A DNA stretch of 64,000 nt from JAGVSR01 sp963750715 (GCA_963750715.1 CAVVRP010000014.1:248001-312000), one strand, 5' to 3'. Counted from the first letter of the stretch, positions 8,643 to 17,485 are shown. The notes: generated by a model from the letters alone, not told the origin. Program-made: numbers and translations.

Positions 8643-9470
8643 CTGCCAGCGATCCGACCATCCAGAGCGGCAGCAGCCCTGATTTCGGCGGCGATGTTCG
8701 CGTCGGCGCTTGGCGGCTGCACGAACGACCCGTCATCGCTGGGGGGGCTGTCGACCTCGACCGTATCGACGGAGCAGGCCGCAGGCGGCTCGGCCTATGC
8801 CGACGCTTCGACAGCCGCGGCGCCGCAAGGCGCGGGTGGCTTCAACCCGTTTTCGGATCAGACTGGTCCTGCCCCCGGCGGCCGGGTGGTCATTGCCAAT
8901 CCGACGATCGCCGACATCATGCAGACCAGCGGCCTGCCCGAAATGTCGCTTGGCCGTGCCGACGCGCCCGTCACCATCGTGCAGTACGCATCCCTCACCT
9001 GCCCGCACTGCCGCCACTTCCACGCGACGACGTTTCCCGAACTGAAGCGCATCTACATCGACACCGGAATGGTGCGTTACATCCTGCGCGAGTTCCCGAT
9101 CGGCAAGCAATCCGGCAACGCGACGATCGCCCTGCGCTGCGCAGCGCCGGACAAATACGTCACGCTGTACGGCAAGTTCATGGAGCAGCAGGCGTCGTGG
9201 GTGAGCCAGGAAGTGCGGCTTGAACCGATCTTCGCCGTCGCCCAGCAGGTTGGCCTGACGCGGCCTGAGTTCGATGCTTGTCTTCAGAACCAAACCCTCG
9301 TCAGTCAACTGAAAGCGGTGAAGGAGCGCGGCCGCATGCTCGGCATCATCGGCACGCCCAACTTCTTCGTGCAGGGCAAGCTCGTGAAGTCCGTGCTGAC
9401 GATGTCGGAGATAGAGGCCATGGTCGATCCGATATTGGCTGGCGGCGCTGCGATAGCAGCTGAACGCTAG
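8643..9470 (+). CDS. DsbA-family thiol oxidoreductase, predicted lipoprotein (CTG start proposed)
   Basis: A paralogue of the preceding gene with active site Cys120-Pro-His-Cys123 (SLTCPHCRHFH), REFPIGKQ and the cis-Pro loop GTPNFFVQGK. The first in-frame ATG (8694) would leave only eight residues before GGC, too few for export. Extending to CTG 8643 gives a complete signal with Arg residues, a hydrophobic stretch and a lipobox ASALGGC at Cys26. AGGAG at 8631-8635 lies seven bases before that CTG, and no ATG, GTG or TTG occurs in frame between. I therefore propose a rare CTG start and a membrane-anchored lipoprotein with a Ser/Ala/Gly-rich tether (about 28-75). The ATG start is the fallback. 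Confidence 0.82.
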   Translation: MPAIRPSRAAAALISAAMFASALGGCTNDPSSLGGLSTSTVSTEQAAGGSAYADASTAAAPQGAGGFNPFSDQTGPAPGGRVVIANPTIADIMQTSGLPEMSLGRADAPVTIVQYASLTCPHCRHFHATTFPELKRIYIDTGMVRYILREFPIGKQSGNATIALRCAAPDKYVTLYGKFMEQQASWVSQEVRLEPIFAVAQQVGLTRPEFDACLQNQTLVSQLKAVKERGRMLGIIGTPNFFVQGKLVKSVLTMSEIEAMVDPILAGGAAIAAER

Positions 9471-9518
9471 TCCTGCTTAACCCTTATGACCCCTCGGACA
9501 CCCAGATTGCGACCCGAT

Positions 9519-9692
9519 CTATGCTGCGGCGCACCCGCAGCCTTCCGTTTCGTCCTGAAACCCGAGGTAGCGCTTCTGGTAAGCCGCCACTGTTGCGGCA
9601 TAGGCCAGAAACATTCTTGGGCCTAGGGCCAGCCCTCCGAGTGAAGTCCCCGCCCGCAGTTTGTTTCCGCCGCGCTGAACCGCGGCAGTCAA
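9519..9692 (-). CDS. Small hypothetical ORF directly after cfa
   Basis: Reading on past the cfa stop in the same frame, a TTG at 9692 opens 57 residues that include a hydrophobic, aromatic stretch (MFLAYAATVAAYQKRY) and a Cys-containing tail (GCGCAAA). It is not a recognised family. It could be a small membrane protein or the remnant of a longer C terminus cut off by the cfa stop. No good ribosome-binding site was seen. Confidence 0.25.
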   Translation of the reverse strand: MTAAVQRGGNKLRAGTSLGGLALGPRMFLAYAATVAAYQKRYLGFQDETEGCGCAAA

Positions 9693-9710
9693 GGCCGGTG
9701 CGCGTCTCCC

Positions 9711-10928
9711 TCACCCCAGCCGTTCCTTCTCGCGCGCCAGATACGCACGCTGCGTATCGGTGATGTAGTCGCGCACGACGGGTACAGCGTCTCGCTTCTT
9801 GGCCAACTGCATGTGGAAGACGAGCTGGCTGCCGGTGCGGAACATCATCTCCGCGCTGATCAGGTAGAACTCCCACATCCGGCAGAATCGCTCGTCGTAC
9901 ATTTTCGCGACCTCCGCCCGATTGGCCTGGAAGCGCTGATCCCAGTGGGCGAGCGTCTTGGCGTAATGGATCCGCAGGAATTCGAGGTCCGTGACCCACA
10001 GGCTCTTCTGTTCGACGGCTGTAAAGACTTCCGACAAGGCCGGCGAGTAGGCGCCCGGAAAGATGTATTTGCGAAGCCAGGGCGAGGCCGTGCCGGGCGG
10101 ACTCATGTGGCCTATGGAATGCAGCAGCATCAGGCCTTCGTCGGTCATCAAGTTGTTCACCTTGGCGAAGAACTCGCCATAGTGATGCACACCGACGTGC
10201 TCGAACATGCCGACCGAGACAATACGGTCGAACCGCTCCGTGACCTTGCGATAGTCCTTCAGTTCGAACCTGACGCGGTCGGAGACGCCGAGCTGTTTCG
10301 CCTTCTCGTTCGCCAATGCGCATTGCTCTTTCGACAGCGTAACGCCGAGCACCTTCACGTCTTCCATACGGGCCAGGTAGAGCGCCATGTCACCCCAGCC
10401 GCAGCCGACATCGAGCACGCTCTGTCCCGGCTTCAGGTTGAGTTTCGATGCGATGAGGCGGAGCTTGCTCTGCTGGGCCTCCTCAAGCGTATTGTCGTCG
10501 CTTGTGAAATAGGCGCAGGAATACTGCATGCCCTTGTCGAGAAAGAGCCGGTAGAAATCGTTGCCGATGTCGTAGTGGTGGGCGACGTTCTGCTGCGCCT
10601 TGCCGATGGGATTGGCCTGCTGGAACCGCTTCAATCCGCGCGATACCCGCCGCAGCAGCTTCTGCAACGGATAAGACCCGAGCGACAGGCGATTGACCGA
10701 AAACAACGTCAGGAAATCCCGCAGCGTCGAGTTTTCAAAACTCATCCGGCCGTCCATGTAGGCTTCGCCGGCGGCCAGTTCGGGATTGAAGAACAGCGAT
10801 TTGTAGAGCGTGGGGTCGGTCAAACGCATGGTCACGTTGGGGCCGGGCGCAACGCCGCCGAACGTATGCGTGCCGCCCTCGGCGTCTATGACCTTGAGGG
10901 TGCCCGAGCGGACGAACGATTTAAGCAT
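9711..10928 (-). CDS. cfa: Cyclopropane-fatty-acyl-phospholipid synthase
   Basis: Transfers a methylene from SAM onto the cis double bond of membrane phospholipid acyl chains, at the inner face of the membrane. 405 residues. QNVAHHYDIGNDFYRLFLD and the SAM-binding motif VLDVGCGWGDMALYLA are typical, with FDRIVSVGMFEHVG, the HSIGHMSPPG segment and YIFPGAYSP further on. ATG 10928 starts the conserved region. The frame is open for another 147 codons upstream, but that stretch reads through unrelated degraded sequence. It lies between the DsbA genes and smc, on the opposite strand to both. Confidence 0.93.
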   Translation of the reverse strand: MLKSFVRSGTLKVIDAEGGTHTFGGVAPGPNVTMRLTDPTLYKSLFFNPELAAGEAYMDGRMSFENSTLRDFLTLFSVNRLSLGSYPLQKLLRRVSRGLKRFQQANPIGKAQQNVAHHYDIGNDFYRLFLDKGMQYSCAYFTSDDNTLEEAQQSKLRLIASKLNLKPGQSVLDVGCGWGDMALYLARMEDVKVLGVTLSKEQCALANEKAKQLGVSDRVRFELKDYRKVTERFDRIVSVGMFEHVGVHHYGEFFAKVNNLMTDEGLMLLHSIGHMSPPGTASPWLRKYIFPGAYSPALSEVFTAVEQKSLWVTDLEFLRIHYAKTLAHWDQRFQANRAEVAKMYDERFCRMWEFYLISAEMMFRTGSQLVFHMQLAKKRDAVPVVRDYITDTQRAYLAREKERLG

Positions 10929-11110
10929 ATGCGACAGGGGAAACACGGACACCTCGCCAATCTGGAGGCAAGCCGGAGCAATTGTCCGGCTTGCGACTGA
11001 ACTTTCGGCCGACCGTATATGGAACGGTGTACCGGCGTTAGCTCCAGAAGGTCCATTTCCCCGGCTTTGGCAAGCCTGGCGGTGCGGTCGTGCCGGCCGG
11101 CAAAAGCGCG

Positions 11111-11276
11111 CTACCTCACTTTTCGGGCAGCCAAGAGGCCCAGATAGTGCTGCAGCACGGCGGCTCCCGCGATCGAGGTGATGTCGGCGTGATCGTACGC
11201 CGGGGCGACCTCGACGACGTCGGCGCCGACGATATCGAGGGACTCCAACCGGCGCAGGATCATCAGCGCCTCGCGC
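11111..11276 (-). pseudogene. Agmatinase (speB-like) C-terminal remnant
   Basis: The minus strand encodes about 52 residues matching the ureohydrolase C terminus: REALMILRRLESLDIVGADV, then VEVAPAYDHADITS and IAGAAVLQHYLGLLAA, ending at TAG 11113-11111. The family's metal-binding domain is missing. Upstream sequence switches to an unrelated remnant at about 11280. This is a gene fragment with no plausible start and is almost surely non-functional. Confidence 0.7.
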
Positions 11277-11319
11277 GATCCATGACGCGACCGACGAGAT
11301 AAGCCCGCTCGGACCGACC

Positions 11320-11961
11320 CGACGGCGCAATCCCAGCCGCGTCACACTTTCGATCAACGCCACGTTCATGAACCTTTGGCTGGCGGACCGCCTGCCGAAG
11401 TTTCGCGACTAGCACACTGCTTGCGAACTCGAAATCTCGATCCACGACGACAGTGGACGTGGCGGTAACTCCCGCGCCGACCTGCGGATCGTCCTTGCCG
11501 ACGAGCACGACGACAATCCAGCGCTGACCAAACTCGTTTCTCTCATCATCATCCCAGTGTGCTCGCCAAAACTCGCGCGTGGGCCCCAAGCTCTGCGCAC
11601 GCCCCGGGATCTGGCGCGGCACCGCCTGCTGCACGAGAACACAACCGCCTGGTGGGAGGAGTGGATCGCCGCAGAGGGCGTCGGCGGCGTCGATGCCAGT
11701 GAGGGCGCGATGTTTCACGACCCGTCACTGGCGATCCGCGAAGCAGTCAACGGCGGCGGCGTCGCCCTGGCCGACAACATCATGGCCGAGGATTTTCTGG
11801 CTCGCGGCCTGTTGGTGGCGCCGTTCGACGTGCGGCGACGAATCGCCAGCTGCTATAGTCTCGCGCAACGCCCTGGCGCGTCGGCGCTGCCGGCGGTCCG
11901 CCAGTTCCGGGAGTGGCTGGCGCTGGAAATCGCACGGCACAAAAAGGCGATGAAGCTCTAG
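11320..11961 (+). pseudogene. LysR-family (GcvA-like) regulator, C-terminal remnant with in-frame stop
   Basis: The plus frame shows the substrate-binding half of a LysR regulator: VTLSINATFMNLWLADRLPKFRD, an in-frame TAG at 11410-11412, then ADLRIVLADEH, IPVCSPKLARGP, DLARHRLLHE, LAIREAVNGGGVALADN and FREWLALEIARHKK before TAG at 11959-11961. The DNA-binding helix-turn-helix half is absent, replaced by the speB remnant. The internal stop and missing domain make it a pseudogene. Confidence 0.72.
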
Positions 11962-12101
11962 GGTCATGACTTAACCGGCGGATATCTCCTGAGCCCGGCT
12001 TTGCTCGCAACGCCAGAATCGGGCGAATGTCGGCACAACTGGGCGCCTCCGGGATGCCACATCTGCCTTGCAGGGGCTTATTCCATAGCTGACGCGACGC
12101 A

Positions 12102-12124
12102 GTGAAATTGGCATCCTATTTCAC
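12102..12124. promoter_or_regulatory. Perfect 7-bp inverted repeat in the smc leader
   Basis: GTGAAAT at 12102-12108 and ATTTCAC at 12118-12124 are separated by nine bases and end 20 bases before the smc ATG. Size and symmetry suit a repressor operator or a small 5' UTR hairpin. No regulator can be assigned. Confidence 0.3.
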
Positions 12125-12144
12125 GCAAGGTTCGAGAAACGCGC

Positions 12145-15100
12145 ATGAAAATCAGCCGTTTGAGGCTACTTGGGTTCAAGTCCTTCGTCGAGCCGACGGA
12201 ACTCGTGATCGAGCCGGGGCTGACCGGCGTCGTTGGACCGAACGGCTGCGGCAAATCCAATTTGCTCGAAGCGCTTCGCTGGGTTATGGGCGAAACGTCC
12301 CACAAGAGCATGCGCGCCGCCGCCATGGACGACGTCATCTTCGCCGGCACCAACAACCGACCGCCGCGCAACATGGCCGAAGTCACGATGTTCCTGGATA
12401 ACGCCGAGCGCCTGGCGCCGGCCGAGTTCAACGACAGCGAAGTCATCGAGATCACCCGGCGAATCGAACGCGACGCGGGCTCTGCCTATCGGATCAATGG
12501 TCGCGACGTGCGGGCCCGCGACGTCAAGATCCTGTTCGAGGATGCCGCAACCGGCGCGCGCTCGCCGGCCCTTGTGCGCCAAGGCCAGATCTCCGAAATC
12601 GTCAACGCCAAACCCGAGCAGCGCCGCCGCGTGCTGGAGGACGCAGCCGGCATCGCCGGTCTGCACTCGCGGCGTCACGAGGCCGAGTTGCGGCTGCGGG
12701 CCGCCGAAGGCAACCTAGCGCGTCTGAACGACATTCTCGGCGCCCTTACCTCACAGATAGAGAGCCTGAAGCGCCAGGCCCGCCAGGCCCGGCGCTACAA
12801 GGAGATCTCGACCGAGATCCGCAAATCCGAAGCGCTTCTTTGCCATCTGTCGTGGGCCGATGCGCAGGCTCAGGTCGATGCCGAGGAAAAGAACCTCACC
12901 GACGCCCTGACGAGGCTGAGCATGGCGGCGGAAGCCGAGTCGCAGGCCTTGCGGCGCGAGGCGGAACTCGCCGAATCCGTGCAGCCGCTGCGCGTCACCG
13001 AAGCCGAGAAGGGAGCCGCCCTCGGCCGCATCAAAATTGAAAGCGAGTCGTTCGAGCGCGAATCCCAGCGCGCCATGGAGCGCCAGCGCGAGCTGGCCGC
13101 GCGCGCCGAGCAGTTGGAAAAGGACATCGCCCGCGAGACGAGTTTCATCGCGGAGGCCCGAGAGATCGTGTTGCGGGTCAAGGCCGAGATCGAAGCGCTG
13201 GCAGGGGACGAGGACAGCGCCGAGACGGCCGAGAAAACTGCGCGGAAGGGGCTCGAAACGTCCGAAGCCGAACGCGCTCGTGCCGAAGCTCAACTGACCG
13301 AGATCACCAATCGGGTGGCCGAGGCGCGCGCCAAGCGTCGCAGTCTGGAAACATCACGTCGAGAGCGCAGCGAGGCCGTCGCCAAGATCGAGCGGCAGCT
13401 GACCGCGCTCGGGACCCAGACACGCGAAGTCGCCGGCCGAGCCCCCGACACGATCAAACTCGCCCGCACCACCGAACTTGGGCAACAGCTTGCGGCGGAG
13501 ATCGAGGAGATCGAAGCGCTGACGCTGGAGGCCGAGTCGAACGTCCAGACGCGGGCCGAGGCTGCCCGTCAGCACCGCGAGGAAGCGGCGGCGACGCGAC
13601 TGCTGCTGAGCGTAATGCAGACCGAGCGCGAAACGCTGATTAAACTGCTCGTCCCCGTGCGCGATGACGACGTACCACCGATCGTCGATTTGGTGACCGT
13701 CGCGCCAGGCTACGAAACAGCGCTCGGCGCGGCACTTGGAGATGATCTCGAAGCGCCCGCGTCAAGCGATGCACCTGTGCATTGGCGGCGTCTGGCGGCT
13801 CCGCCAATCGACGCGCAGTTGCCCGACGGCGTGATGGCGCTCAGCGCCTTCGTCGACGCACCGCTCGAGTTGCAGCGACGCCTGAGCCAGGTCGGCGTCG
13901 TGGCGCGGGAAGTCGGCATTCTGCTTCAACCGAGCTTGAAGCCCGGCCAACGGCTGGTGAGCATCGAAGGCGACCTGTGGCGTTGGGACGGGTTCGTTGC
14001 GATTGCAGGCGGGGCAACGCCGGCCGCCCAGCGCCTGTTCGAGCGCAATCGCCTCGACGACATCGAACGGCGTGAGATCGAGACTCGATCGGCCGCCGCC
14101 GCGCTTCTGGCAGATGAGACCGCAGCAAACATCGCGCATGCCGCTGCCGAGACTGAGGAACGCCGCCTCCGCCAGCTCTGGCGGGAGACGCAAACCCGGA
14201 TGTCGCAAACCCGCGACGCCCTTACGCTGATCGAACGGCAGGCCCGCGAAACCGAAACCAAGCTCTCGGCGATTTCCGAAGCCCGTGCCGCGGCCCAGGA
14301 CGATCTTGTCGAAGCCAATGAGCGGCTTGCCGAAGTGGAAGCCGCCATTTCCCTGTTCGACGAGGGCGAGGATCTGGAGCCGATCGTGACGGCGGCGCAA
14401 GCCAAAGCCGCCGAAGCCCGCAACCATGCGGCCGAAGCCCGCGCTCGCCTTGCGGCGCTCGAAGGCGAGCGTCAACGGCGCGCCGAACGGATCGCCGCGG
14501 CCAACACGGAGCGTGATCGCTGGACAACGCGCAGTAACAGCGCCGAGCAGCAGGTCGGCTCCCTCGAAAGCCGCCGCACCGAGGCAGTCAAGGAACTGGA
14601 GACGCTCGCGGATCTGCCGGCTTTGATCAAGGACAAGCGCCAAAAGATCCTGTCGGCGCTGGCCACCGCCGAGGAGGCCCGGCGGAATGCCGCTGACGCC
14701 CTAGCGACGGCTGAAAACAATGTCCGCGCGGCCGTCCAGACGCTGAGAGCCGCGCATGCGGCCGTATCGGAGGAACGCGAGACTAAAGCGCGCACCGAAG
14801 CCCGCCTCGAAGCCGCGCGAGCACGCCGTCAGGACGAAGCGCGACGCATCCGCGAAACGTTCCAGGTCGCGCCGGAGAACTGCCTGACTCTGGCGGGACT
14901 GTCGCCTGGCAGCAGCTTGCCGTCGCTCGCAGAAATCGACCGTCAGGTGCAGCGCCTCAAGGGCGACCGGGAGCGGCTTGGCGGCGTCAACCTTCAGGCC
15001 GATGAGGAACTGACCGTCCTGCAGGCGCAGGCGACCGCCATGGAAACCGAGCGCGACGATGTCGATCAGGCGATCTCCAAGCTGCGCGGCGCCATCGTCC

Positions 15101-15606
15101 AGCTGAACAAAGAAGGCAAGAAGCGCTTGGAAGAGGCGTTCCACACGGTCAACAGTCATTTTCAGCGGCTGTTCACCACGCTCTTCGGCGGCGGCGACGC
15201 ACGCCTCGAAATGATCGCTTCGGAGGAAGATCCGCTCGAAGGCGGCCTTGAAATCATCGCCAAGCCGCCGGGAAAAAAACCAGCAACCCTGTCGCTCCTA
15301 TCGGGCGGCGAGCAGACGCTGACGGCGCTATCGCTGATCTTCGCAGTGTTCCTGACCAACCCGTCGCCGATCTGCGTGCTGGACGAGGTCGATGCACCGC
15401 TCGACGATGCCAACGTGGACCGCTTCTGCACGCTGATGGAGAGGATGGCCGAGGAGACAGCGACGCGCTTCCTCGTCATCACACACCACCCGATGACCAT
15501 GACCCGCATGAACCGCCTGTTCGGCGTCACCATGGGCGAACGCGGCGTGTCGCAGCTCGTTTCCGTCGATCTCGAGACGGCGCAGAGGTTCCGCGAAGCG
15601 GTGTAA
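12145..15606 (+). CDS. smc: Chromosome partition protein SMC
   Basis: 1153-residue condensin ATPase that compacts and segregates the chromosome with ScpA/ScpB. The Walker A motif GPNGCGKSN is at 31-39. Two long coiled coils rich in Glu, Ala and Arg (about 165-490 and 640-920) flank a hinge at about 500-620. The ABC signature LSLLSGGEQTL and Walker B VLDEVDAPLDDAN are near the C terminus, followed by the switch-His region FLVITHH. The length is typical. ATG 12145 begins the conserved KISRLRLLGFKSF. In related genomes smc often directly follows dsbA; here cfa and two gene remnants intervene. Confidence 0.97.
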   Translation: MKISRLRLLGFKSFVEPTELVIEPGLTGVVGPNGCGKSNLLEALRWVMGETSHKSMRAAAMDDVIFAGTNNRPPRNMAEVTMFLDNAERLAPAEFNDSEVIEITRRIERDAGSAYRINGRDVRARDVKILFEDAATGARSPALVRQGQISEIVNAKPEQRRRVLEDAAGIAGLHSRRHEAELRLRAAEGNLARLNDILGALTSQIESLKRQARQARRYKEISTEIRKSEALLCHLSWADAQAQVDAEEKNLTDALTRLSMAAEAESQALRREAELAESVQPLRVTEAEKGAALGRIKIESESFERESQRAMERQRELAARAEQLEKDIARETSFIAEAREIVLRVKAEIEALAGDEDSAETAEKTARKGLETSEAERARAEAQLTEITNRVAEARAKRRSLETSRRERSEAVAKIERQLTALGTQTREVAGRAPDTIKLARTTELGQQLAAEIEEIEALTLEAESNVQTRAEAARQHREEAAATRLLLSVMQTERETLIKLLVPVRDDDVPPIVDLVTVAPGYETALGAALGDDLEAPASSDAPVHWRRLAAPPIDAQLPDGVMALSAFVDAPLELQRRLSQVGVVAREVGILLQPSLKPGQRLVSIEGDLWRWDGFVAIAGGATPAAQRLFERNRLDDIERREIETRSAAAALLADETAANIAHAAAETEERRLRQLWRETQTRMSQTRDALTLIERQARETETKLSAISEARAAAQDDLVEANERLAEVEAAISLFDEGEDLEPIVTAAQAKAAEARNHAAEARARLAALEGERQRRAERIAAANTERDRWTTRSNSAEQQVGSLESRRTEAVKELETLADLPALIKDKRQKILSALATAEEARRNAADALATAENNVRAAVQTLRAAHAAVSEERETKARTEARLEAARARRQDEARRIRETFQVAPENCLTLAGLSPGSSLPSLAEIDRQVQRLKGDRERLGGVNLQADEELTVLQAQATAMETERDDVDQAISKLRGAIVQLNKEGKKRLEEAFHTVNSHFQRLFTTLFGGGDARLEMIASEEDPLEGGLEIIAKPPGKKPATLSLLSGGEQTLTALSLIFAVFLTNPSPICVLDEVDAPLDDANVDRFCTLMERMAEETATRFLVITHHPMTMTRMNRLFGVTMGERGVSQLVSVDLETAQRFREAV

Positions 15607-15804
15607 AAGCGGCGACAGGGGCACAGGTACACGATCGATGTGTCAACCGCGATCGACGGCGTCGTTGGTCTGGGCTGATCGGAAGCTCCGATTAGCTTTG
15701 GCAAATCCGACTCTTCCTGCCGCGCCACAGCGGATGCCGGTTTGCCCGCCTACCCTGCGCGGTTTCGCCGTACCCTCTTGTTCCACCGCTCGGGTCAGGC
15801 TTGC

Positions 15805-15833
15805 TTGACACCCCTATGGGTGCCTCATATGGT
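15805..15833 (+). promoter_or_regulatory. Sigma-70 promoter of the atpIBEB'F operon
   Basis: A perfect TTGACA at 15805-15810 and TATGGT at 15828-15833 are separated by exactly 17 bases, 55 bases upstream of the atpI ATG. This is the best consensus promoter seen in the window and suits a strongly expressed operon. Confidence 0.65.
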
Positions 15834-15888
15834 GCGGCGCGTTTGGGGGGCGACGCCTTCCAAACTGCTTCCTGTCAAGGAATGTCAA

Positions 15889-16305
15889 ATGCCGAATGCA
15901 CCCGACGGGTCAAATCCTGACAAAGGGGAGATGAGCCTGGAGGAGATCGCCGAATTCCAGCGGCGAACGAACGATCTCGGCATGAGGATCGAAGGGAAGC
16001 ACGCCAAAAAGAAGGCCGAAATAACGGCTCAGGAAGACAAAGCCATGCAGGCGCGGGGCATGGCTTACGGACTTCGGATGTCTACCGAGTTCGTAGCGGC
16101 AATCCTCGTTGGGGGACTGATCGGATGGAGCCTCGACAAGTGGTTGGGGACGCTTCCGTGGTTGTTCCTCGTGTTCATGGTTCTCGGCATGGCCGCTGGC
16201 GTACTCAATGTGACCCGGGCCTTCCGCAAAATGCAGGCCGAAATCAAGCGCCAGACGGGCGGCAATATCGGTCGGGATGTTCGCGGTGACGATGACGACG
16301 ACTGA
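15889..16305 (+). CDS. atpI: ATP synthase accessory protein AtpI
   Basis: 138 residues. A charged N-terminal half (MSLEEIAEFQRR, KKAEITAQEDK) is followed by two membrane segments at about 66-84 and 90-110 (EFVAAILVGGLIGW and PWLFLVFMVLGMAAG). That is the AtpI/F0F1-assembly (DUF) layout. AtpI helps assemble the c-ring and may carry magnesium. ATG 15889 has AAGGA eight bases upstream; the longer open frame from 15742 lacks such a signal and would run through the promoter. The C-terminal Asp run (DDDDD) is unusual. First gene of the F0 operon. Confidence 0.88.
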   Translation: MPNAPDGSNPDKGEMSLEEIAEFQRRTNDLGMRIEGKHAKKKAEITAQEDKAMQARGMAYGLRMSTEFVAAILVGGLIGWSLDKWLGTLPWLFLVFMVLGMAAGVLNVTRAFRKMQAEIKRQTGGNIGRDVRGDDDDD

Positions 16306-16321
16306 TCGCAGGGGTTGAGAC

Positions 16322-17107
16322 GTGGCAGCAGAAGAAGCAGGCGCGCATGGCGGCTCCGGAATGCCGGATCCTATCCACCAGTTTGAAATAAAGCGGTTAT
16401 TCCCGCTCGAAGTCTTCGGCATTGACGCGACCTTCACGAACTCGGCCCTTTTCATGGTTATTGCTGCCGCGTTAGTCGTCAGCTTCCTGCTCTGGGCCAT
16501 GAGCGGCCGTGCACTGGTGCCGACCCGGCTACAATCGGTCGCCGAGGGCCTCTATGAGTTTGTGGCCAACATGGTCCGCGAGAGCATGGGCGAACAAGGG
16601 ATGAAGTTCTTCCCGCTGGTGTTCACTCTTTTCATCTTCATTCTCGCCCTCAATATGCTCGGTATGATACCCGGCGCCTTCACGGTGACGAGCCATCTGG
16701 CGGTGACGGCTGCCCTTGCAGGCTTGGTCTTCCTGACCGTGCTGGCTGTCGGATTTGCGAAGAACGGACTTCACTTCTTCAATTTGTTCGTACCGTCGGG
16801 CGTGCCGATCTACGTCATGCCGCTGGTTGTGGCGATCGAAGTCATCTCCTTCTTATCGCGCCCAATCAGTCACTCGGTGCGCCTGTTCGCCAACATGCTG
16901 GCCGGCCACATCACCTTGAAAGTTTTCGGCGGTTTCGTCGTGATGCTGCTCGGTGCGGCCGGCGCTGCAAAGGCCCTGGCTCCCCTTCCGCTTGTCATGG
17001 CCACCGCTCTGACGGCACTCGAGTTTCTGGTCGCTTTCCTCCAGGCCTACGTGTTCACCATGCTGACCTGCATGTATCTCAACGACGCTCTTCACCCTGG
17101 TCACTAG
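16322..17107 (+). CDS. atpB: ATP synthase F0 subunit a
   Basis: 261-residue membrane subunit forming the proton half-channels against the c-ring. The essential arginine is Arg187 in SHSVRLFANMLAGH. Five or six membrane helices are evident, including FFPLVFTLFIFILALNMLG and the C-terminal EFLVAFLQAYVFTMLTCMYL. The start is GTG 16322, sixteen bases after atpI, preceded by a GGGG-containing leader. Confidence 0.96.
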   Translation: MAAEEAGAHGGSGMPDPIHQFEIKRLFPLEVFGIDATFTNSALFMVIAAALVVSFLLWAMSGRALVPTRLQSVAEGLYEFVANMVRESMGEQGMKFFPLVFTLFIFILALNMLGMIPGAFTVTSHLAVTAALAGLVFLTVLAVGFAKNGLHFFNLFVPSGVPIYVMPLVVAIEVISFLSRPISHSVRLFANMLAGHITLKVFGGFVVMLLGAAGAAKALAPLPLVMATALTALEFLVAFLQAYVFTMLTCMYLNDALHPGH

Positions 17108-17173
17108 AGTCGCCGGAGCGAAGATCGCTCAACTCACCCTTTTCTTTCAACACTACTCAAAAGGAGAACTACC

Positions 17174-17398
17174 ATGGATCCCGCTTCCGCAAAGCTTATC
17201 GGTGCTGGCCTTGCCGCCATCGGAACCGGTGCTGCCGCTATCGGCGTCGGCAACCTGTTCGGCCAGTTCCTGCAGGGAGCGCTGCGCAATCCGTCGGCAG
17301 CCGACGGCCAATTCGGCCGCCTGATTTTCGGCTTCGCCGTGACGGAAGCTCTGGGGATCTTCGCGCTGCTGATCGCATTCCTCCTTCTCTTCACCTGA
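17174..17398 (+). CDS. atpE: ATP synthase F0 subunit c
   Basis: 74-residue hairpin of two membrane helices. The first (LIGAGLAAIGTGAAAIGVG) contains the Gly-rich packing motif. The polar loop is RNPSA. The second (IFGFAVTEALGIFALLIAFL) carries the proton-carrying Glu58. A strong AAAGGAGA ribosome-binding site precedes ATG 17174. This subunit is needed in many copies per complex, and a strong hairpin lies just downstream. Confidence 0.97.
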   Translation: MDPASAKLIGAGLAAIGTGAAAIGVGNLFGQFLQGALRNPSAADGQFGRLIFGFAVTEALGIFALLIAFLLLFT

Positions 17399-17413
17399 TA
17401 GCTGCCGATCGCT

Positions 17414-17457
17414 GACGGCCGGAGGACAGGGGACTATGTCCTTAGCCCCCGGCCGTC
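17414..17457 (+). promoter_or_regulatory. Nested hairpin in the atpE-atpB' gap
   Basis: GACGGCCGG at 17414-17422 pairs perfectly with CCGGCCGTC at 17449-17457. Inside it AGGACA (17423-17428) pairs with TGTCCT (17437-17442), leaving a six-base bulge. There is no T-tract, so it is more likely an mRNA-processing or stabilising element, or a partial attenuator, that raises atpE expression over the b subunits. Confidence 0.6.
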
Positions 17458-17485
17458 CATCTCCAGCTAAAATTCGGAATGGGCT

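Noticed and set aside
9813..11000. 395-codon plus-strand frame opposite cfa
   Set aside because: cfa on the other strand has full catalytic motifs; the plus frame has no family features and reflects high GC.
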